From Streptomyces marokkonensis (GTDB taxonomy: Bacteria; Actinomycetota; Actinomycetes; Streptomycetales; Streptomycetaceae): a DNA stretch of 64,000 nt. The notes under the pieces are model-generated. The model did not search any database. It was not told where the DNA came from and worked only from the letters and a program-made list of their open reading frames with translations. The stretch spans positions 62,001 to 126,000 of the forward strand of contig NZ_VSKS01000018.1 of assembly GCF_008312835.1 (NCBI RefSeq). The letters are read 5' to 3'. Position numbers and translations under genes: made by a program. The stretch's first letter is position 1. Every line of letters starts with the position of its first letter. This document shows, one piece after another, positions 54,777 to 63,782 of the stretch.

Positions 54777-56057
54777 GTGGCGGTGCAGGAGGCGAGACAG
54801 GGCGGCGCGCACGCGGGCCCGCACGAGGGCGGCTGCACCTGCGGGGACTGTCCGCACGGGGCGCGTGAGGGGCATCGGCGCGCGGTCGCCGCGTTCCTGC
54901 TGAAGCGCGACGAGTTCGCGGCCGGGCAGGGGGTGCCTGCCGCGGTGGCCCACTCCGCGTCCGCCTCCCGGCAGTGGGTGTCGGAGGAACTGACCCAGGC
55001 CGCGGAGGCCGTCGCCGAGCGGGGGCGGGCCGAGGGCGCGGCGTGGCTGGAACGCCTGTGGCAGCGGACCGCGGTGGTGGTCTGGGCGGCGGTGGTGCTG
55101 CTGCTCCTCGGTCAGGCGCTCACGGCGATCGGCGCGGGGTGGACCGTCGCGCGCACCGCCGGGCTGCTGGCCGCGCTGGTGGTGGCCGGGGCACTGACCG
55201 CCGCGTCGTGGTTCCACCGGACCCGTGGTGGTGCGCTGGCGCCGGTGATCGGGGAGGACAACCGGCTCTCCACGTCCCGTGCGGTGGCTGCGTGCTGGGT
55301 GCTGTTCCTGGCGTTCGCGGTGCTCGTTCTGGTGGGGCAGTTGGCGGCCGCCTCGGGGAACCGGGAGCGGGATGCGCTGATCGACGGGCTCGAACTGGCC
55401 CGCGCCGCGGGCGTGGTGACCGTGCTGGCCGTGGTCTGCGGGATCGCTGTACTGGTGCGGCGGGTCGTCGGGCTGCGAGTGCAGGGGCAGCGGCTGCAGA
55501 AGGTGCGTGCGCACCGGCCCAGGGCGGCGGATCTGCTGACCGACGATGCGGGGCGGGGGAGTTTCGCCGACATCCAGTACGTCGTGATCAGCGGTGTCGC
55601 TCTGGCGTTCGCGGCGGTGCGGCTGGCCCGGCGGCCGGATCAGTTGCCGGATCTGCCGTGGGGGCTGGCGGTGGTGGTGCTGGTGTCGGCGGGGACCTAT
55701 CTCGCGGGGAAGTACGCGGAGGGCGGGCGTCCGGTGATCCTGTCGGTGGTGCGGGCGCGGGAGGCGGGCGATCTGGACGCGCCGATCCGCACCGGTGACG
55801 ACATCGAGATCCGGGGGGCCGGGTTCGTGCCGGTGGGGGCGCAGGGGGCTGACCGGTTGTCGCGGATGGTGGTGCGGGTGGGGGCGGTGAACGTGCATGT
55901 GCCGCTGGTGCCGGTCACGGGCGGGTTCGACAACCCGACGGACGCGCTGCTGACGGTGCCGGTGCCGGCGGAGGTGGAGCCGGGCCGGGTGGATGTCCAG
56001 GTGGTCACGGCAGCGGGCGTGGAGACGAACCGGTACACGATCGACGTGACGGAGTAG
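54777..56057 (+). CDS. Membrane protein with C-terminal IPT/TIG-like domain
   Basis: 426-residue protein of unknown function. The N-terminal 100 residues are cytosolic with a small Cys/His motif (GGCTCGDCPHG). About five or six transmembrane helices follow (for example VVVWAAVVLLLLGQALTAIG, TAGLLAALVVAGALTAASWF, AVAACWVLFLAFAVLVLVGQ, WGLAVVVLVSAGTYLAG). A C-terminal soluble domain (residues 340-426, GDDIEIRGAGFVPVGAQGAD ... NRYTIDVTE) looks like an IPT/Ig fold. It starts at GTG 54777. It is probably monocistronic. Confidence 0.82.
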   Translation: MAVQEARQGGAHAGPHEGGCTCGDCPHGAREGHRRAVAAFLLKRDEFAAGQGVPAAVAHSASASRQWVSEELTQAAEAVAERGRAEGAAWLERLWQRTAVVVWAAVVLLLLGQALTAIGAGWTVARTAGLLAALVVAGALTAASWFHRTRGGALAPVIGEDNRLSTSRAVAACWVLFLAFAVLVLVGQLAAASGNRERDALIDGLELARAAGVVTVLAVVCGIAVLVRRVVGLRVQGQRLQKVRAHRPRAADLLTDDAGRGSFADIQYVVISGVALAFAAVRLARRPDQLPDLPWGLAVVVLVSAGTYLAGKYAEGGRPVILSVVRAREAGDLDAPIRTGDDIEIRGAGFVPVGAQGADRLSRMVVRVGAVNVHVPLVPVTGGFDNPTDALLTVPVPAEVEPGRVDVQVVTAAGVETNRYTIDVTE

Positions 56058-56415
56058 GGCCGATGGCTGCGGCTGTCCCTGCGGTGGGAGTGCGCGTAGC
56101 GCCTACGGGTGGGGGGTGGGTCGGGGCCGGGTCGGGGGTGTACGTCCTCGGACTGGCGCGACCGGGCCTCTCGGTGGAGGTGCGGGGCGCCGACTCGCAC
56201 CAGCCGCTGCGGGCGCACACCCCCGCCCCGTCCCCTCCGCGCCGTACGCGGCCACTGCCGCGCCGCCTTCCCGCGGGCAGTCGTGCCGCTCGGGCGGTGC
56301 TGCGCGCCGAACCCGCCGAAGAAAAGCCCGCGCACAGGGTTGAGCCCCGGCCAATCGTCGTACGTATGGTCTGTTGAGGAGGCCCCGGCACGGCAGTGAA
56401 GGGCGGCACACAGCG
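56058..56415. other. 358-bp intergenic region before the DoxX gene
   Basis: No supportable gene; open frames are Arg/Pro/Ala-rich shadows. The last 100 bp (TCGTACGTATGGTCTGTTGA) are AT-richer and probably hold the promoter of the DoxX gene. Confidence 0.5.
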
Positions 56416-56946
56416 ATGACCCACGGTATGCGCGCGCACACGCACTCCCCGCACCTCGACGGCGACAGGGACTGGCGGGACACCGCCACCCGCTACGCCC
56501 TCGTGCCCCTGCGGATCTTCCTCGGGATCACCTTCATCTACGCCGGCCTGGACAAACTCACGGACAGCGCCTTCATGAAGGACTCTGGTGCCGGTTCCAT
56601 CGGCGACATGATGCGCGGAGTCCGGGACTCCTCCGCCATCCCCGCGCTGGTCGACATGGCGCTGGAAAGCCCCGTCGCCTTCGGTTACGCCATCGCCGTG
56701 GGGGAGTTGGCCGTCGGGATCGGTGTTTTGCTCGGTCTGCTCACCCGGCTGGCCGCCCTCGGCGGTGCGCTGATCTCCCTCAGCCTGTGGCTGACCGTGA
56801 GCTGGGCCGCCGATCCCTACTATTACGGCAACGACCTCCCGTACCTCATGGGCTGGATCCCCCTGGTGCTGGCGGGCGCTCCGCTGCTGTCCGTGGACGC
56901 CGCCCTTCGGGCACGGCGACGGCGGCGGACGGGGGAGTACCGGTAG
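56416..56946 (+). CDS. DoxX/TQO-family membrane protein
   Basis: 176-residue protein with four predicted transmembrane helices. It carries the DoxX signature PLRIFLGITFIYAGLDKLTD near the N-terminus, then AIAVGELAVGIGVLLGLLTR and WIPLVLAGAPLLSVDAALR. DoxX-like proteins resemble the small subunit of thiosulfate:quinone oxidoreductase and the oxidative-stress complexes of actinobacteria. No partner subunit is adjacent. It starts at ATG 56416. Confidence 0.9.
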   Translation: MTHGMRAHTHSPHLDGDRDWRDTATRYALVPLRIFLGITFIYAGLDKLTDSAFMKDSGAGSIGDMMRGVRDSSAIPALVDMALESPVAFGYAIAVGELAVGIGVLLGLLTRLAALGGALISLSLWLTVSWAADPYYYGNDLPYLMGWIPLVLAGAPLLSVDAALRARRRRRTGEYR

Positions 56947-56953
56947 GTTCTCG

Positions 56954-57169
56954 TCATGCCGTGGAGCGCGCCCTCTCGCGGCGGCCGCGTATGCGGCCGG
57001 TCAGGAAACCCACCGCGCCGGCCAGGCAGAGGCCGCCCATGACAACCGGGATCACCACGAACCACGGGGTTTCCCAGGCGCCGCCCGCGTCGCCGGCGTA
57101 GATCACCGCGGCGAGGGTGAGGAACGTGCCCGCGACCAGCCTGCCGGGCTGGAACTCATGACGTAGCAC
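56954..57169 (-). CDS. Small two-helix membrane protein
   Basis: 71-residue protein with two predicted transmembrane helices (LVAGTFLTLAAVIYAG and FVVIPVVMGGLCLAGAVGFL) and a basic C-terminus (GRIRGRRERAR). Its ATG (57169) lies inside the 3' end of the upstream PspC gene (14-bp overlap), so it belongs to that operon. The function is unknown; a role in the same envelope-stress system is inferred. Confidence 0.85.
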   Translation of the reverse strand: MLRHEFQPGRLVAGTFLTLAAVIYAGDAGGAWETPWFVVIPVVMGGLCLAGAVGFLTGRIRGRRERARSTA

Positions 57170-58547
57170 GGCTCACCTCCGCCTGTCCCGCCCCGACCTG
57201 GAGCTCGAGGTCGAGCGTGCCCGCCTCCTTGGCGCCGGGGGGCGGTTCCAGGGTCACCTCCTTGTGCTTGCCCGGGGCCACGTCCACGTCCTTCTGCTCG
57301 TCACCCGGCAACTGGATGTCGCCCACGCCCACGTCGATGCTCAGCTTCACGGTCACGTCCCGGGGCACGATCACGTGGATCCGGCCGAGGCCGACATCGG
57401 CCCGGGTCGAGACGGTGTCGTTCCCGGGGACGCGTATCGCGGACAGGTCCAGTTCGCCCTCGCCCGCGCCCAGGTCGTAGACCGGACGTAGCTGCGCGAC
57501 CGAGGTGGGCTCCCACGTCGTGCGTGTCCAGTCGGTGCCGATGTCCTCGGGCACGGCCGTCGCGCCGGCGAGCAGGCCCGCCGTGATGACCGCCAGGATG
57601 ATCGATCCCGCACCGGTGCGCCCGAGGAACGCGCTGACGGCCACGCCGATGCCGAAGACGGCGAGCGCGCAGGCGAGACCGGTCTGCAGGCTGGTGCCGA
57701 GAGGGTGTGCCTCCCACGTCAGACCGGTGCCGAGACCGGCCGCGAGCAGGGCAAGAAGGAAGATCCAGCCGCCTATCGCGCGGGGGCCGCGCGGCTTCGG
57801 CGGCCGCTGGAGGGGTGCGTACGTCCTGTCGCGGACGCCGGTGCGGGAGTCGAGGCTGATGTTGACGGCGGCGGCGATGTCCAGGTCGCGGGAGTCCCGG
57901 GGGCCCCACAGATAGCCCGTGCCGCCGACATGGGTGCCGTCCTTGACGATGGGGTCGCGCCACCAGGAGGGGAAGGCGGTGGGTGCGGGCGGCGCCTGCG
58001 GCTCGGGAGGTGCGTCGGCGACGGCCTGGGCGGCGATGTGGTCGGGGCTGGGGGTGCCGCGCCGCCGCGACCAGTACCCGGCGCCGGCGAGCAGCAGGGA
58101 GAGTATGACGGCGAAGCTCAGCACTCCGTCGTTGCTCAGCATGGTGAGGAAGACGCCGCAGCCGACCAGGGCGAACAGCACGGCCGTCAGGGTGTGGCCG
58201 TCGACCCGGCCGGTCAGCAGCCGGCGGATCTCGTTCTCCTCCTCGTCGTCGTAGGGGACGAAGAGCCAGGCGAAGCCGTAGAAGATGAGGCCGATGCCGC
58301 CGGTGGCGGACAGGACCGCGAGCGTGATCCGGAAGATCACCGGGTCCATGTCGCACTGCCGGCCGAGCCCCGCGCACACCCCGCCGAGCATCTGGTGCCG
58401 GCGGTCGCGCCGGAAGCGCTCGCCCGCCTCCGCGGGATCGGTGTCGCCGGTCGGCTTCGGCTGCGCGGCGGTCGCCCCCTCCTTCCCGGGCGCGCCCGGG
58501 CCGGAGCCGGGTCCCGGACCCGTCGCGGCGTGCTGGTGATCGGTCAT
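57156..58547 (-). CDS. PspC-domain membrane protein with LiaF-like C-terminus
   Basis: 463-residue protein. After a Gly/Pro-rich N-terminus, a PspC domain (RFRRDRRHQMLGGVCAGLGR ... YGFAWLFVPYDDEEE) precedes several transmembrane helices. The C-terminal 120 residues form a beta-helix-like domain (LDLSAIRVPGNDTVSTRADV, IHVIVPRDVTVKLSIDVGVG) of the LiaF/DUF4097 type. Divergent from a PspC-type sensor kinase and its regulator, it resembles LiaFSR envelope-stress modules, in which a LiaF-like protein restrains the kinase. It starts at ATG 58547. Confidence 0.9.
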   Translation of the reverse strand: MTDHQHAATGPGPGSGPGAPGKEGATAAQPKPTGDTDPAEAGERFRRDRRHQMLGGVCAGLGRQCDMDPVIFRITLAVLSATGGIGLIFYGFAWLFVPYDDEEENEIRRLLTGRVDGHTLTAVLFALVGCGVFLTMLSNDGVLSFAVILSLLLAGAGYWSRRRGTPSPDHIAAQAVADAPPEPQAPPAPTAFPSWWRDPIVKDGTHVGGTGYLWGPRDSRDLDIAAAVNISLDSRTGVRDRTYAPLQRPPKPRGPRAIGGWIFLLALLAAGLGTGLTWEAHPLGTSLQTGLACALAVFGIGVAVSAFLGRTGAGSIILAVITAGLLAGATAVPEDIGTDWTRTTWEPTSVAQLRPVYDLGAGEGELDLSAIRVPGNDTVSTRADVGLGRIHVIVPRDVTVKLSIDVGVGDIQLPGDEQKDVDVAPGKHKEVTLEPPPGAKEAGTLDLELQVGAGQAEVSRATS

Positions 58548-58600
58548 GGGTCCATGGTGACGGGCGAGTCGCCGTGGCGGCAGTCAGCATGACCCTGGCC

Positions 58601-58691
58601 GGACCCTGATATCGGTCCCTGAGGGGGCCGGGGGAGCGTTCGAAAGGCCCGGGGCGTGGAGATCAGGGGAGTCTCCGGGCCCGACCCTGAT
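58601..58691. promoter_or_regulatory. CCCTGA repeats in the divergent PspC/kinase promoter region
   Basis: GACCCTGAT (58602-58610), CCCTGA (58618-58623) and the inverted pair ATCAGGG (58662-58668) / CCCTGAT (58685-58691) with a 16-bp spacer lie between the two start codons. They are candidates for binding by the adjacent response regulator controlling both directions. Confidence 0.5.
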
Positions 58692-58725
58692 GCTCCGGCA
58701 GTTCGGGCGTGTGACCATCGTTGGC

Positions 58726-60018
58726 ATGTCGGAAGCCGCAGCAGCGCCACTCGCCGGGCCGCGGCCGCCGCGCAAGCTCTACCGCAGCAGTGACGGACGC
58801 TGGCTCGGTGGTGTGGCGCGGGGGCTGGCCGGACACCTCGGGCTGCCCGTGATCTGGGTACGTCTGGTCTTCGTCGGTCTGTTCATGGCCGACGGTCTCG
58901 GCGCCCTGCTGTACGCCGCGTTCTGGTTCTTCGTACCGCTCGGCGTCGGCGGCGTGGACGCGCAGAAGCCGCCCTCGCTGGTGACGACCGAGACCTCGCC
59001 GGACGGCCGGCGCCGGCTCGTGACCCGCAGACCGGACAAGGGGCAGATCGTCGCCCTGCTCCTCATGGTCGTGGTGGCCATGATCTTCGTGGGCAACGTG
59101 AACCTGAGCAACGGGACCCGGGCCTACCTCTGGCCGACCGTCCTGGTCGGTGCCGGTGTCGCCCTGGTGTGGCGGCAGGCGGACAACGCGCGCCGGGCCC
59201 GCTGGATGGAGGTCGGCCGGCGCCGCCGCACGGTCACGCTGCTGCGGGCCGTGGCCGGTGTGCTGCTGGTGACGGCGGGCGCCTCGGGCATCTTCGTCCT
59301 GCGGGGTTCCGGCAGCCACCTCGGGTCGGTGCTCCAGGCGGCCCTCGCGGTCCTCGTGGGCATAGCGCTCCTCGCCGGCCCCTACCTCGTCCGCATGACG
59401 CAGGACCTCTCCGAGGAGCGCCTGATGCGCATCCGGGCGCAGGAGCGCGCGGAGGTCGCCGCCCATGTCCACGACTCGGTGCTGCACACCCTCACCCTGA
59501 TCCAGCGCAACGCGGACAACGCGGGCGAGGTGCGCCGGCTGGCCCGTGCCCAGGAGCGCGACCTGCGCGCCTGGCTCTACAAACCGGAGGGCAACGGCAA
59601 GGACGAGGACGAGGAGCCCACCACCCTCGCCGAGGCCGTGAAGCGCAATGCCGCCGAGGTCGAGGACAAGCACGGCGTCCCCCTCGAGGTCGTCGTCGTC
59701 GGCGACTGCCCGCTCGACGAGAGAATCGGCGCACAGATGCAGGCCGCGCGGGAAGCAATGGTCAACGCCGCCAAGTACGGTGGCGAGGGAGGCGCGGTTC
59801 AGGTCTACGCCGAAGTCGAGGGGAAGACGGTCTTCGTGTCCGTCCGGGACCGCGGTCCGGGCTTCGACCCGGACTCGATACCCGCCGACCGGATGGGCGT
59901 CAGGGAATCGATCATCGGCCGCATGGAGCGCAACGGCGGCACGGCGCGGCTGCGCGCGGTGCCGGACGGCGGCACGGAGGTCGAGCTGGAGATGGAGAGG
60001 GCGGAGAAGACGTCATGA
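58726..60018 (+). CDS. Sensor histidine kinase with N-terminal PspC domain
   Basis: 430-residue membrane kinase. A PspC domain (KLYRSSDGRWLGGVARGLAG ... AFWFFVPLGVGG, residues 18-80) and three or four transmembrane helices are followed by a HisKA_3-type phosphoacceptor at H249 (AHVHDSVLHTLTLIQRNADN). The ATP-binding domain follows (AREAMVNAAKYGGEGGAVQV, VRDRGPGFDPDSIP). ATG 58726 was preferred to 58690 because the latter lies inside a repeat element. Its stop overlaps the response-regulator ATG (ATGA). Confidence 0.92.
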   Translation: MSEAAAAPLAGPRPPRKLYRSSDGRWLGGVARGLAGHLGLPVIWVRLVFVGLFMADGLGALLYAAFWFFVPLGVGGVDAQKPPSLVTTETSPDGRRRLVTRRPDKGQIVALLLMVVVAMIFVGNVNLSNGTRAYLWPTVLVGAGVALVWRQADNARRARWMEVGRRRRTVTLLRAVAGVLLVTAGASGIFVLRGSGSHLGSVLQAALAVLVGIALLAGPYLVRMTQDLSEERLMRIRAQERAEVAAHVHDSVLHTLTLIQRNADNAGEVRRLARAQERDLRAWLYKPEGNGKDEDEEPTTLAEAVKRNAAEVEDKHGVPLEVVVVGDCPLDERIGAQMQAAREAMVNAAKYGGEGGAVQVYAEVEGKTVFVSVRDRGPGFDPDSIPADRMGVRESIIGRMERNGGTARLRAVPDGGTEVELEMERAEKTS

Positions 60019-60758
60019 GCGAGCCGACCGAGGCGAACGCAGCGGCGGGAGCGGCACAGGGGGCCCAGGCCGCGGAGCCGGCCGGCGGCACCGCCGGGCG
60101 GCATGTCCGGGTTGTTCTCGTCGACGACCACCGCATGTTCCGCACGGGGGTCCAGGCCGAGATCGGGCAGACCGAGCAGACGGGTGTCGAGGTGGTCGGC
60201 GAGGCCGCCGACGTCGACCAGGCGGTCACGGTCATCACCGCGACCCGGCCGGAGGTGGTCCTGCTCGACGTGCACCTGCCCGGTGGCGGAGGTGTGGAAG
60301 TGCTGCGCCGCTGCGCGCCGTTGATGGGCGACACCGAGCAGCCGGTCCGTTTCCTCGCCCTGTCCGTGTCGGACGCTGCGGAGGACGTGATCGGGGTGAT
60401 CCGGGGAGGTGCCCGGGGCTACGTCACCAAGACGATCACCGGGACCGACCTGGTCGACTCGATCTTCCGGGTCCAGGAGGGCGACGCGGTCTTCTCGCCG
60501 CGACTGGCCGGCTTCGTGCTGGACGCCTTCGCCTCGACCGACGCCCCGCCGGTCGACGAGGACCTGGACCGCCTCACCCAGCGCGAGCGGGAGGTGCTGC
60601 GGCTGATCGCCCGCGGGTACGCGTACAAGGAGATAGCCAAGCAGCTGTTCATCTCGGTGAAGACGGTCGAGTCGCATGTCTCGGCGGTGCTGCGCAAGCT
60701 CCAGCTGTCCAACCGCCACGAACTGACCCGCTGGGCGACGGCGCGGCGACTGGTGTGA
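60015..60758 (+). CDS. NarL/LuxR-type response regulator
   Basis: 247-residue regulator with an Ala/Gly-rich N-terminal extension (1-28). The receiver has VVLVDDHRMF and the phosphoacceptor D85 in VVLLDVHLPGGGG. The LuxR HTH is at about 180-240 (RLTQREREVLRLIARGYAYK, ISVKTVESHVSAVLRKLQLS). Translation is coupled to the kinase by a 4-bp overlap. Its likely targets are the CCCTGA repeats upstream of the kinase and the PspC operon. Confidence 0.94.
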   Translation: MSEPTEANAAAGAAQGAQAAEPAGGTAGRHVRVVLVDDHRMFRTGVQAEIGQTEQTGVEVVGEAADVDQAVTVITATRPEVVLLDVHLPGGGGVEVLRRCAPLMGDTEQPVRFLALSVSDAAEDVIGVIRGGARGYVTKTITGTDLVDSIFRVQEGDAVFSPRLAGFVLDAFASTDAPPVDEDLDRLTQREREVLRLIARGYAYKEIAKQLFISVKTVESHVSAVLRKLQLSNRHELTRWATARRLV

Positions 60759-60779
60759 CCTGCCCCGAGGGGGTACCGC

Positions 60780-61811
60780 TCAGCTCACCCGAGTCGCCCC
60801 CGCGAACGGCATCTCGTCGAGGGGGGCCAGGCGCACCGGTGCCGAGGGATTCGGGGCGTGGATCATCCGGCCGTCGCCGACGTAGATGCCGACGTGGCTG
60901 ATGCCGGAGTAGAAGAAGACCAGGTCGCCGGGGAGCAGTGCGGAGCGGGCGACACGGCGGCCGGCGTTGATCTGGGCATAGGTCGTGCGCGGCAGGGAGA
61001 CACCGGCGGAGCGGTAGGCGGCCTGGACGAGGCCCGAGCAGTCGAAGGCGTCCGGGCCGGTCGCGCCCCAGACGTAAGGGCTGCCGATCTTCCGGTAGGC
61101 GTAGGCGACGGCCTCAGCGGCGCGTGCGCCGGGGGCCCTGGAGGTGACGGAGGCGGGGGCCCCGGAGGGGCGTGGGGTGCCGGCGGCGCGGTCCGCGCGC
61201 TGCTCGGGTGTCAGACGGGACAGCAGGCGGCGGGCGGCCGTCAGCTTGCCGGTGACCGTCTTCTTGTGCCGTCGCATCTCGGCCCGGTGGGACGTCAGCG
61301 ACTTCGCCTCGATGCGGGCCGCTCCGCGCAACTGCTCGATCTCCTGGAGCTGTGTCCGTACGCGCCCTACTTCCGCCTTGTGGCGGGTGCCCGCGCGTTC
61401 GGCGAGAGCGGTGCCGTCCAGATAGCCGTCCGGGTCCTCGGACAGGACGAGGCGCAGGGCGGGGTCCAGCCCGCCGCTGCGGTACTGCGCCGCCGCGACC
61501 GAACCAAGGGCGTCCCGGGCGGCGTTGAGCCGGGCCCTCCTGCGGGCCGACTCGTCCTGCAGGGAGCGCAGCCGCTGCTGGGCGGACTCCGCCTTCTCCT
61601 TCGCGCCGTTGTACTTCTCGGTGGCGGCCTCGGCCTGCCGGTGGAGCCTGTCGACATCGGCTCCGACCCGCTCCGGCGTCGGCCGGGGCTCGGCGTGCGC
61701 CGGCCCGTCGAAGCCGGTCGCGGTGGCCGCGCCGGCTAGGGCGATGGTGGCGGCCGTGCGGGCCGTGCGGCCCCAAACCGCGCGCTGTCGGGACCTGCGG
61801 TGCGCTGCCAC
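60780..61811 (-). CDS. Secreted NlpC/P60 peptidoglycan hydrolase 1
   Basis: 343-residue exported endopeptidase. A signal peptide (to about AHA, residue 41) precedes a long coiled-coil region (about 50-210: DVDRLHRQAEAATEKYNGAK ... RRHKKTVTGKLTAARRLLSR). The C-terminal NlpC/P60 domain has the catalytic Cys in AFDCSGLVQAAYRSAG and His in SHVGIYVGDGRMIHAP. It would cut D-Glu/meso- or LL-DAP bonds in the wall, similar to mycobacterial RipA. GTG 61811 follows GGGAGTCAG; the longer frame to 61880 lacks a ribosome-binding site. Confidence 0.93.
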   Translation of the reverse strand: MAAHRRSRQRAVWGRTARTAATIALAGAATATGFDGPAHAEPRPTPERVGADVDRLHRQAEAATEKYNGAKEKAESAQQRLRSLQDESARRRARLNAARDALGSVAAAQYRSGGLDPALRLVLSEDPDGYLDGTALAERAGTRHKAEVGRVRTQLQEIEQLRGAARIEAKSLTSHRAEMRRHKKTVTGKLTAARRLLSRLTPEQRADRAAGTPRPSGAPASVTSRAPGARAAEAVAYAYRKIGSPYVWGATGPDAFDCSGLVQAAYRSAGVSLPRTTYAQINAGRRVARSALLPGDLVFFYSGISHVGIYVGDGRMIHAPNPSAPVRLAPLDEMPFAGATRVS

Positions 61812-62032
61812 CTGACTCCCGTCCTTGTCCACGACCGCCGCGAGCGGACTGCCGTCCGGGCGGTCCGGCGGCGGGTGCACAGGGGGAGCCGACCGCCGCC
61901 GGACCTCTTCGGCGGTGGTGTCCGGCCGCCGCCCCTGGCCCGGGCGGCGATGGAGAGCCGGTCACCTGGTGGAGGACGCTAGGGCGCGCCGCACGGCCCG
62001 GGTGACGGGTTGTGCGGAAGTGGCGTGGGCGG

Positions 62033-62052
62033 ACCATCGGGTGACCGATGGT
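62033..62052. promoter_or_regulatory. Perfect 8-bp inverted repeat in the hydrolase/membrane-protein gap
   Basis: ACCATCGG-GTGA-CCGATGGT (62033-62052), in the 359-bp divergent gap 61812-62170. The rest of the gap is GC-rich with no gene. It is a likely operator for a dimeric regulator; which of the flanking genes it serves is unknown. Confidence 0.5.
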
Positions 62053-62170
62053 GACCGGCATCCCGTTCAGGCTTCGCCGTCTTCACTCCGGGTGATGACC
62101 GAAGCGAGGGATGAGGACAGGACGAGGGCGCCGGAATGCTACGAGGCGGGGGTGGCTAGGCTCCGGCCTC

Positions 62171-62524
62171 ATGGACGTACTCATCCACATCTTCGTCGGT
62201 CTGCACATCATCGGAATCGCGTCGCTCCTCGGGGGCTTCCTCACCCAGATGAAGGCGATGGGCGCGGGCACCGCGCGTTTCGTCCCCGCGATGCTGCACG
62301 GTGCCCTGACGATGCTGGTCACCGGTGTGGTCCTGGTCGGCCTGAACCAGGCGCAGGACTACTCCGTCGACAACGTCAAGATCGGCGTGAAGCTGGCCCT
62401 GCTGATCGTGATCCTCGGTCTGGTCTACGTGAAGCGGGACGACGAGAAGGTGGACAAAGGCCTGTTCGGCCTGGTCGGCCTGCTGACCGTGACGAACATC
62501 TTCATCGCCGTGCTGTGGACCTGA
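62171..62524 (+). CDS. Conserved integral membrane protein
   Basis: 117-residue protein of four predicted transmembrane helices (VLIHIFVGLHIIGIASLLGG, FVPAMLHGALTMLVTGVVLV, IGVKLALLIVILGLVYV, GLFGLVGLLTVTNIFIAVLW) separated by short loops. Families of this kind are widespread in actinobacteria with no assigned function. It starts at ATG 62171. TAGGCT lies 12 bp upstream and could be a -10 element of a nearly leaderless transcript. Confidence 0.88.
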   Translation: MDVLIHIFVGLHIIGIASLLGGFLTQMKAMGAGTARFVPAMLHGALTMLVTGVVLVGLNQAQDYSVDNVKIGVKLALLIVILGLVYVKRDDEKVDKGLFGLVGLLTVTNIFIAVLWT

Positions 62525-62568
62525 TCTCCGCTGAAGGACACGCCCGACGGCTCCGGCCGCCGGGCGGG

Positions 62569-63771
62569 TCAGGCGGGGCGCACCACGCTGTGGATCGAGG
62601 ACTCGCCGTCGTAGAAGATCGACTCCTCGCGGACGTAGGTGCCGGGCTTCGGGGCGTGGATCATCATGCCGTTGCCGACGTAGATGCCCACATGCGTGAC
62701 GTCGTCGTAGAAGAAGACCAGGTCACCGGGCTGGGCCTGGGAGACGGAGACCGTCGTGCCCGCGCCCACCTGGTCGTAGGTGGTGCGCGGGATGGTGACG
62801 CCGGCGGCCTTCCAGGCGGCCTGGGTGAGGCCGGAGCAGTCGTAGGAGCCCGGGCCGGTGGCGCCCCAGACGTACGGCTTTCCGATCTGCGCGCGGGCGA
62901 AGGCGAGGGCCTTCTCGGCCTTGGTGGCGTACGAGGAGTCCGTCGACGTCGACGGTGAGGTGACCGAACCGGAGGACTCGGTCGTGCCCGTGCTGCCGCT
63001 GTCCTGTTGCGCGGCCTCCTGTTGCGCGGCCTCCTGCTGGGCCGCCTCCCGGGCCGCCTCCTGCTCCGCCTGCTGCCGGGCGAGCTCGGCGGCCTTGCGG
63101 GCGGCCTCCTCCTGCTTCTCCTTCTCGATCGCCGCGAGCCGCGCCTTCTCCTCGGCGGTCAGCTTCGACATCAGCTCGCGCGCGTCGGCGAGCTTCTTCT
63201 GGACGGTGGCCTTGGCCGTCTTCAGGTCGCCCTGCGACTCGGTGAGCGTCTCGAGGCTCTCGGTGGCCTCCTGGCGCTTCTTCATCGTCTCGGACTGCTG
63301 GGTGACGTAGTCGTCGACCGCCACCTTCTGGCGGCCGGTCATCCGGTCCATCACCTGGCGCTGGTCGAAGACGTCCTGCGGTGTGTCCGCGAGCAGGAAG
63401 GTCGCGGTGTCGGGGACGCCCGCACCGGTCCGGTACTGCGCGGCGGCGAAGGAACCCAGCTCCTCGCGCGCGTCGTTGAGCTTCTGGGTGCGCTTGGCCA
63501 CGTCGTCGAGGAGGGTGTCGACGCGCTTGCGCTGCTTGGCGGTCTTCTCCTTGGCGGCGTTGTACTTCTCGGTCGCCGACTCCGCCTGGCGGTAGAGGTC
63601 GCCGACCTTCTTCTCGACCTCCTCCAGGCTCGGCTTGTCGTCGTCCGTGGGGACGGCGCCCGCCGTCTGGGAGAGCAGGGCGACGGAGGTCAGGGCGGCC
63701 GTGGCGAGGGCCGGGGTCCGTATGCCTGCCACGCGGGTGCCGGGGGTGCGCGACTTGCGGTGCGACGCCAA
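62569..63771 (-). CDS. Secreted NlpC/P60 peptidoglycan hydrolase 2
   Basis: 400-residue exported endopeptidase, paralogous to the hydrolase at 60780-61811. Signal peptide (to about GAV, residue 40), a long coiled coil (about 45-260, including AREAAQQEAAQQEAAQQDSG with QEAAQ repeats), a Ser/Thr linker and a C-terminal NlpC/P60 domain (SYDCSGLTQAAWKAAG, HVGIYVGNGMMIHAP). It is predicted to start at TTG 63771 (MASHRKSR), 9 bp after GGAAGGAG. It is controlled by the c-di-AMP riboswitch just upstream. Confidence 0.93.
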   Translation of the reverse strand: MASHRKSRTPGTRVAGIRTPALATAALTSVALLSQTAGAVPTDDDKPSLEEVEKKVGDLYRQAESATEKYNAAKEKTAKQRKRVDTLLDDVAKRTQKLNDAREELGSFAAAQYRTGAGVPDTATFLLADTPQDVFDQRQVMDRMTGRQKVAVDDYVTQQSETMKKRQEATESLETLTESQGDLKTAKATVQKKLADARELMSKLTAEEKARLAAIEKEKQEEAARKAAELARQQAEQEAAREAAQQEAAQQEAAQQDSGSTGTTESSGSVTSPSTSTDSSYATKAEKALAFARAQIGKPYVWGATGPGSYDCSGLTQAAWKAAGVTIPRTTYDQVGAGTTVSVSQAQPGDLVFFYDDVTHVGIYVGNGMMIHAPKPGTYVREESIFYDGESSIHSVVRPA

Positions 63772-63782
63772 GGGAGGCGACT

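Noticed and set aside
58690-58725. Upstream ATG of the sensor kinase gene
   Set aside because: It lies inside the CCCTGAT repeat and lacks a ribosome-binding site; the PspC domain starts well after ATG 58726.
61812-62170. Second ydaO riboswitch before the first NlpC/P60 hydrolase
   Set aside because: The key blocks (GACAGCTAAC, CCGAAC, GTAGGCG) are absent; only a palindrome is found.
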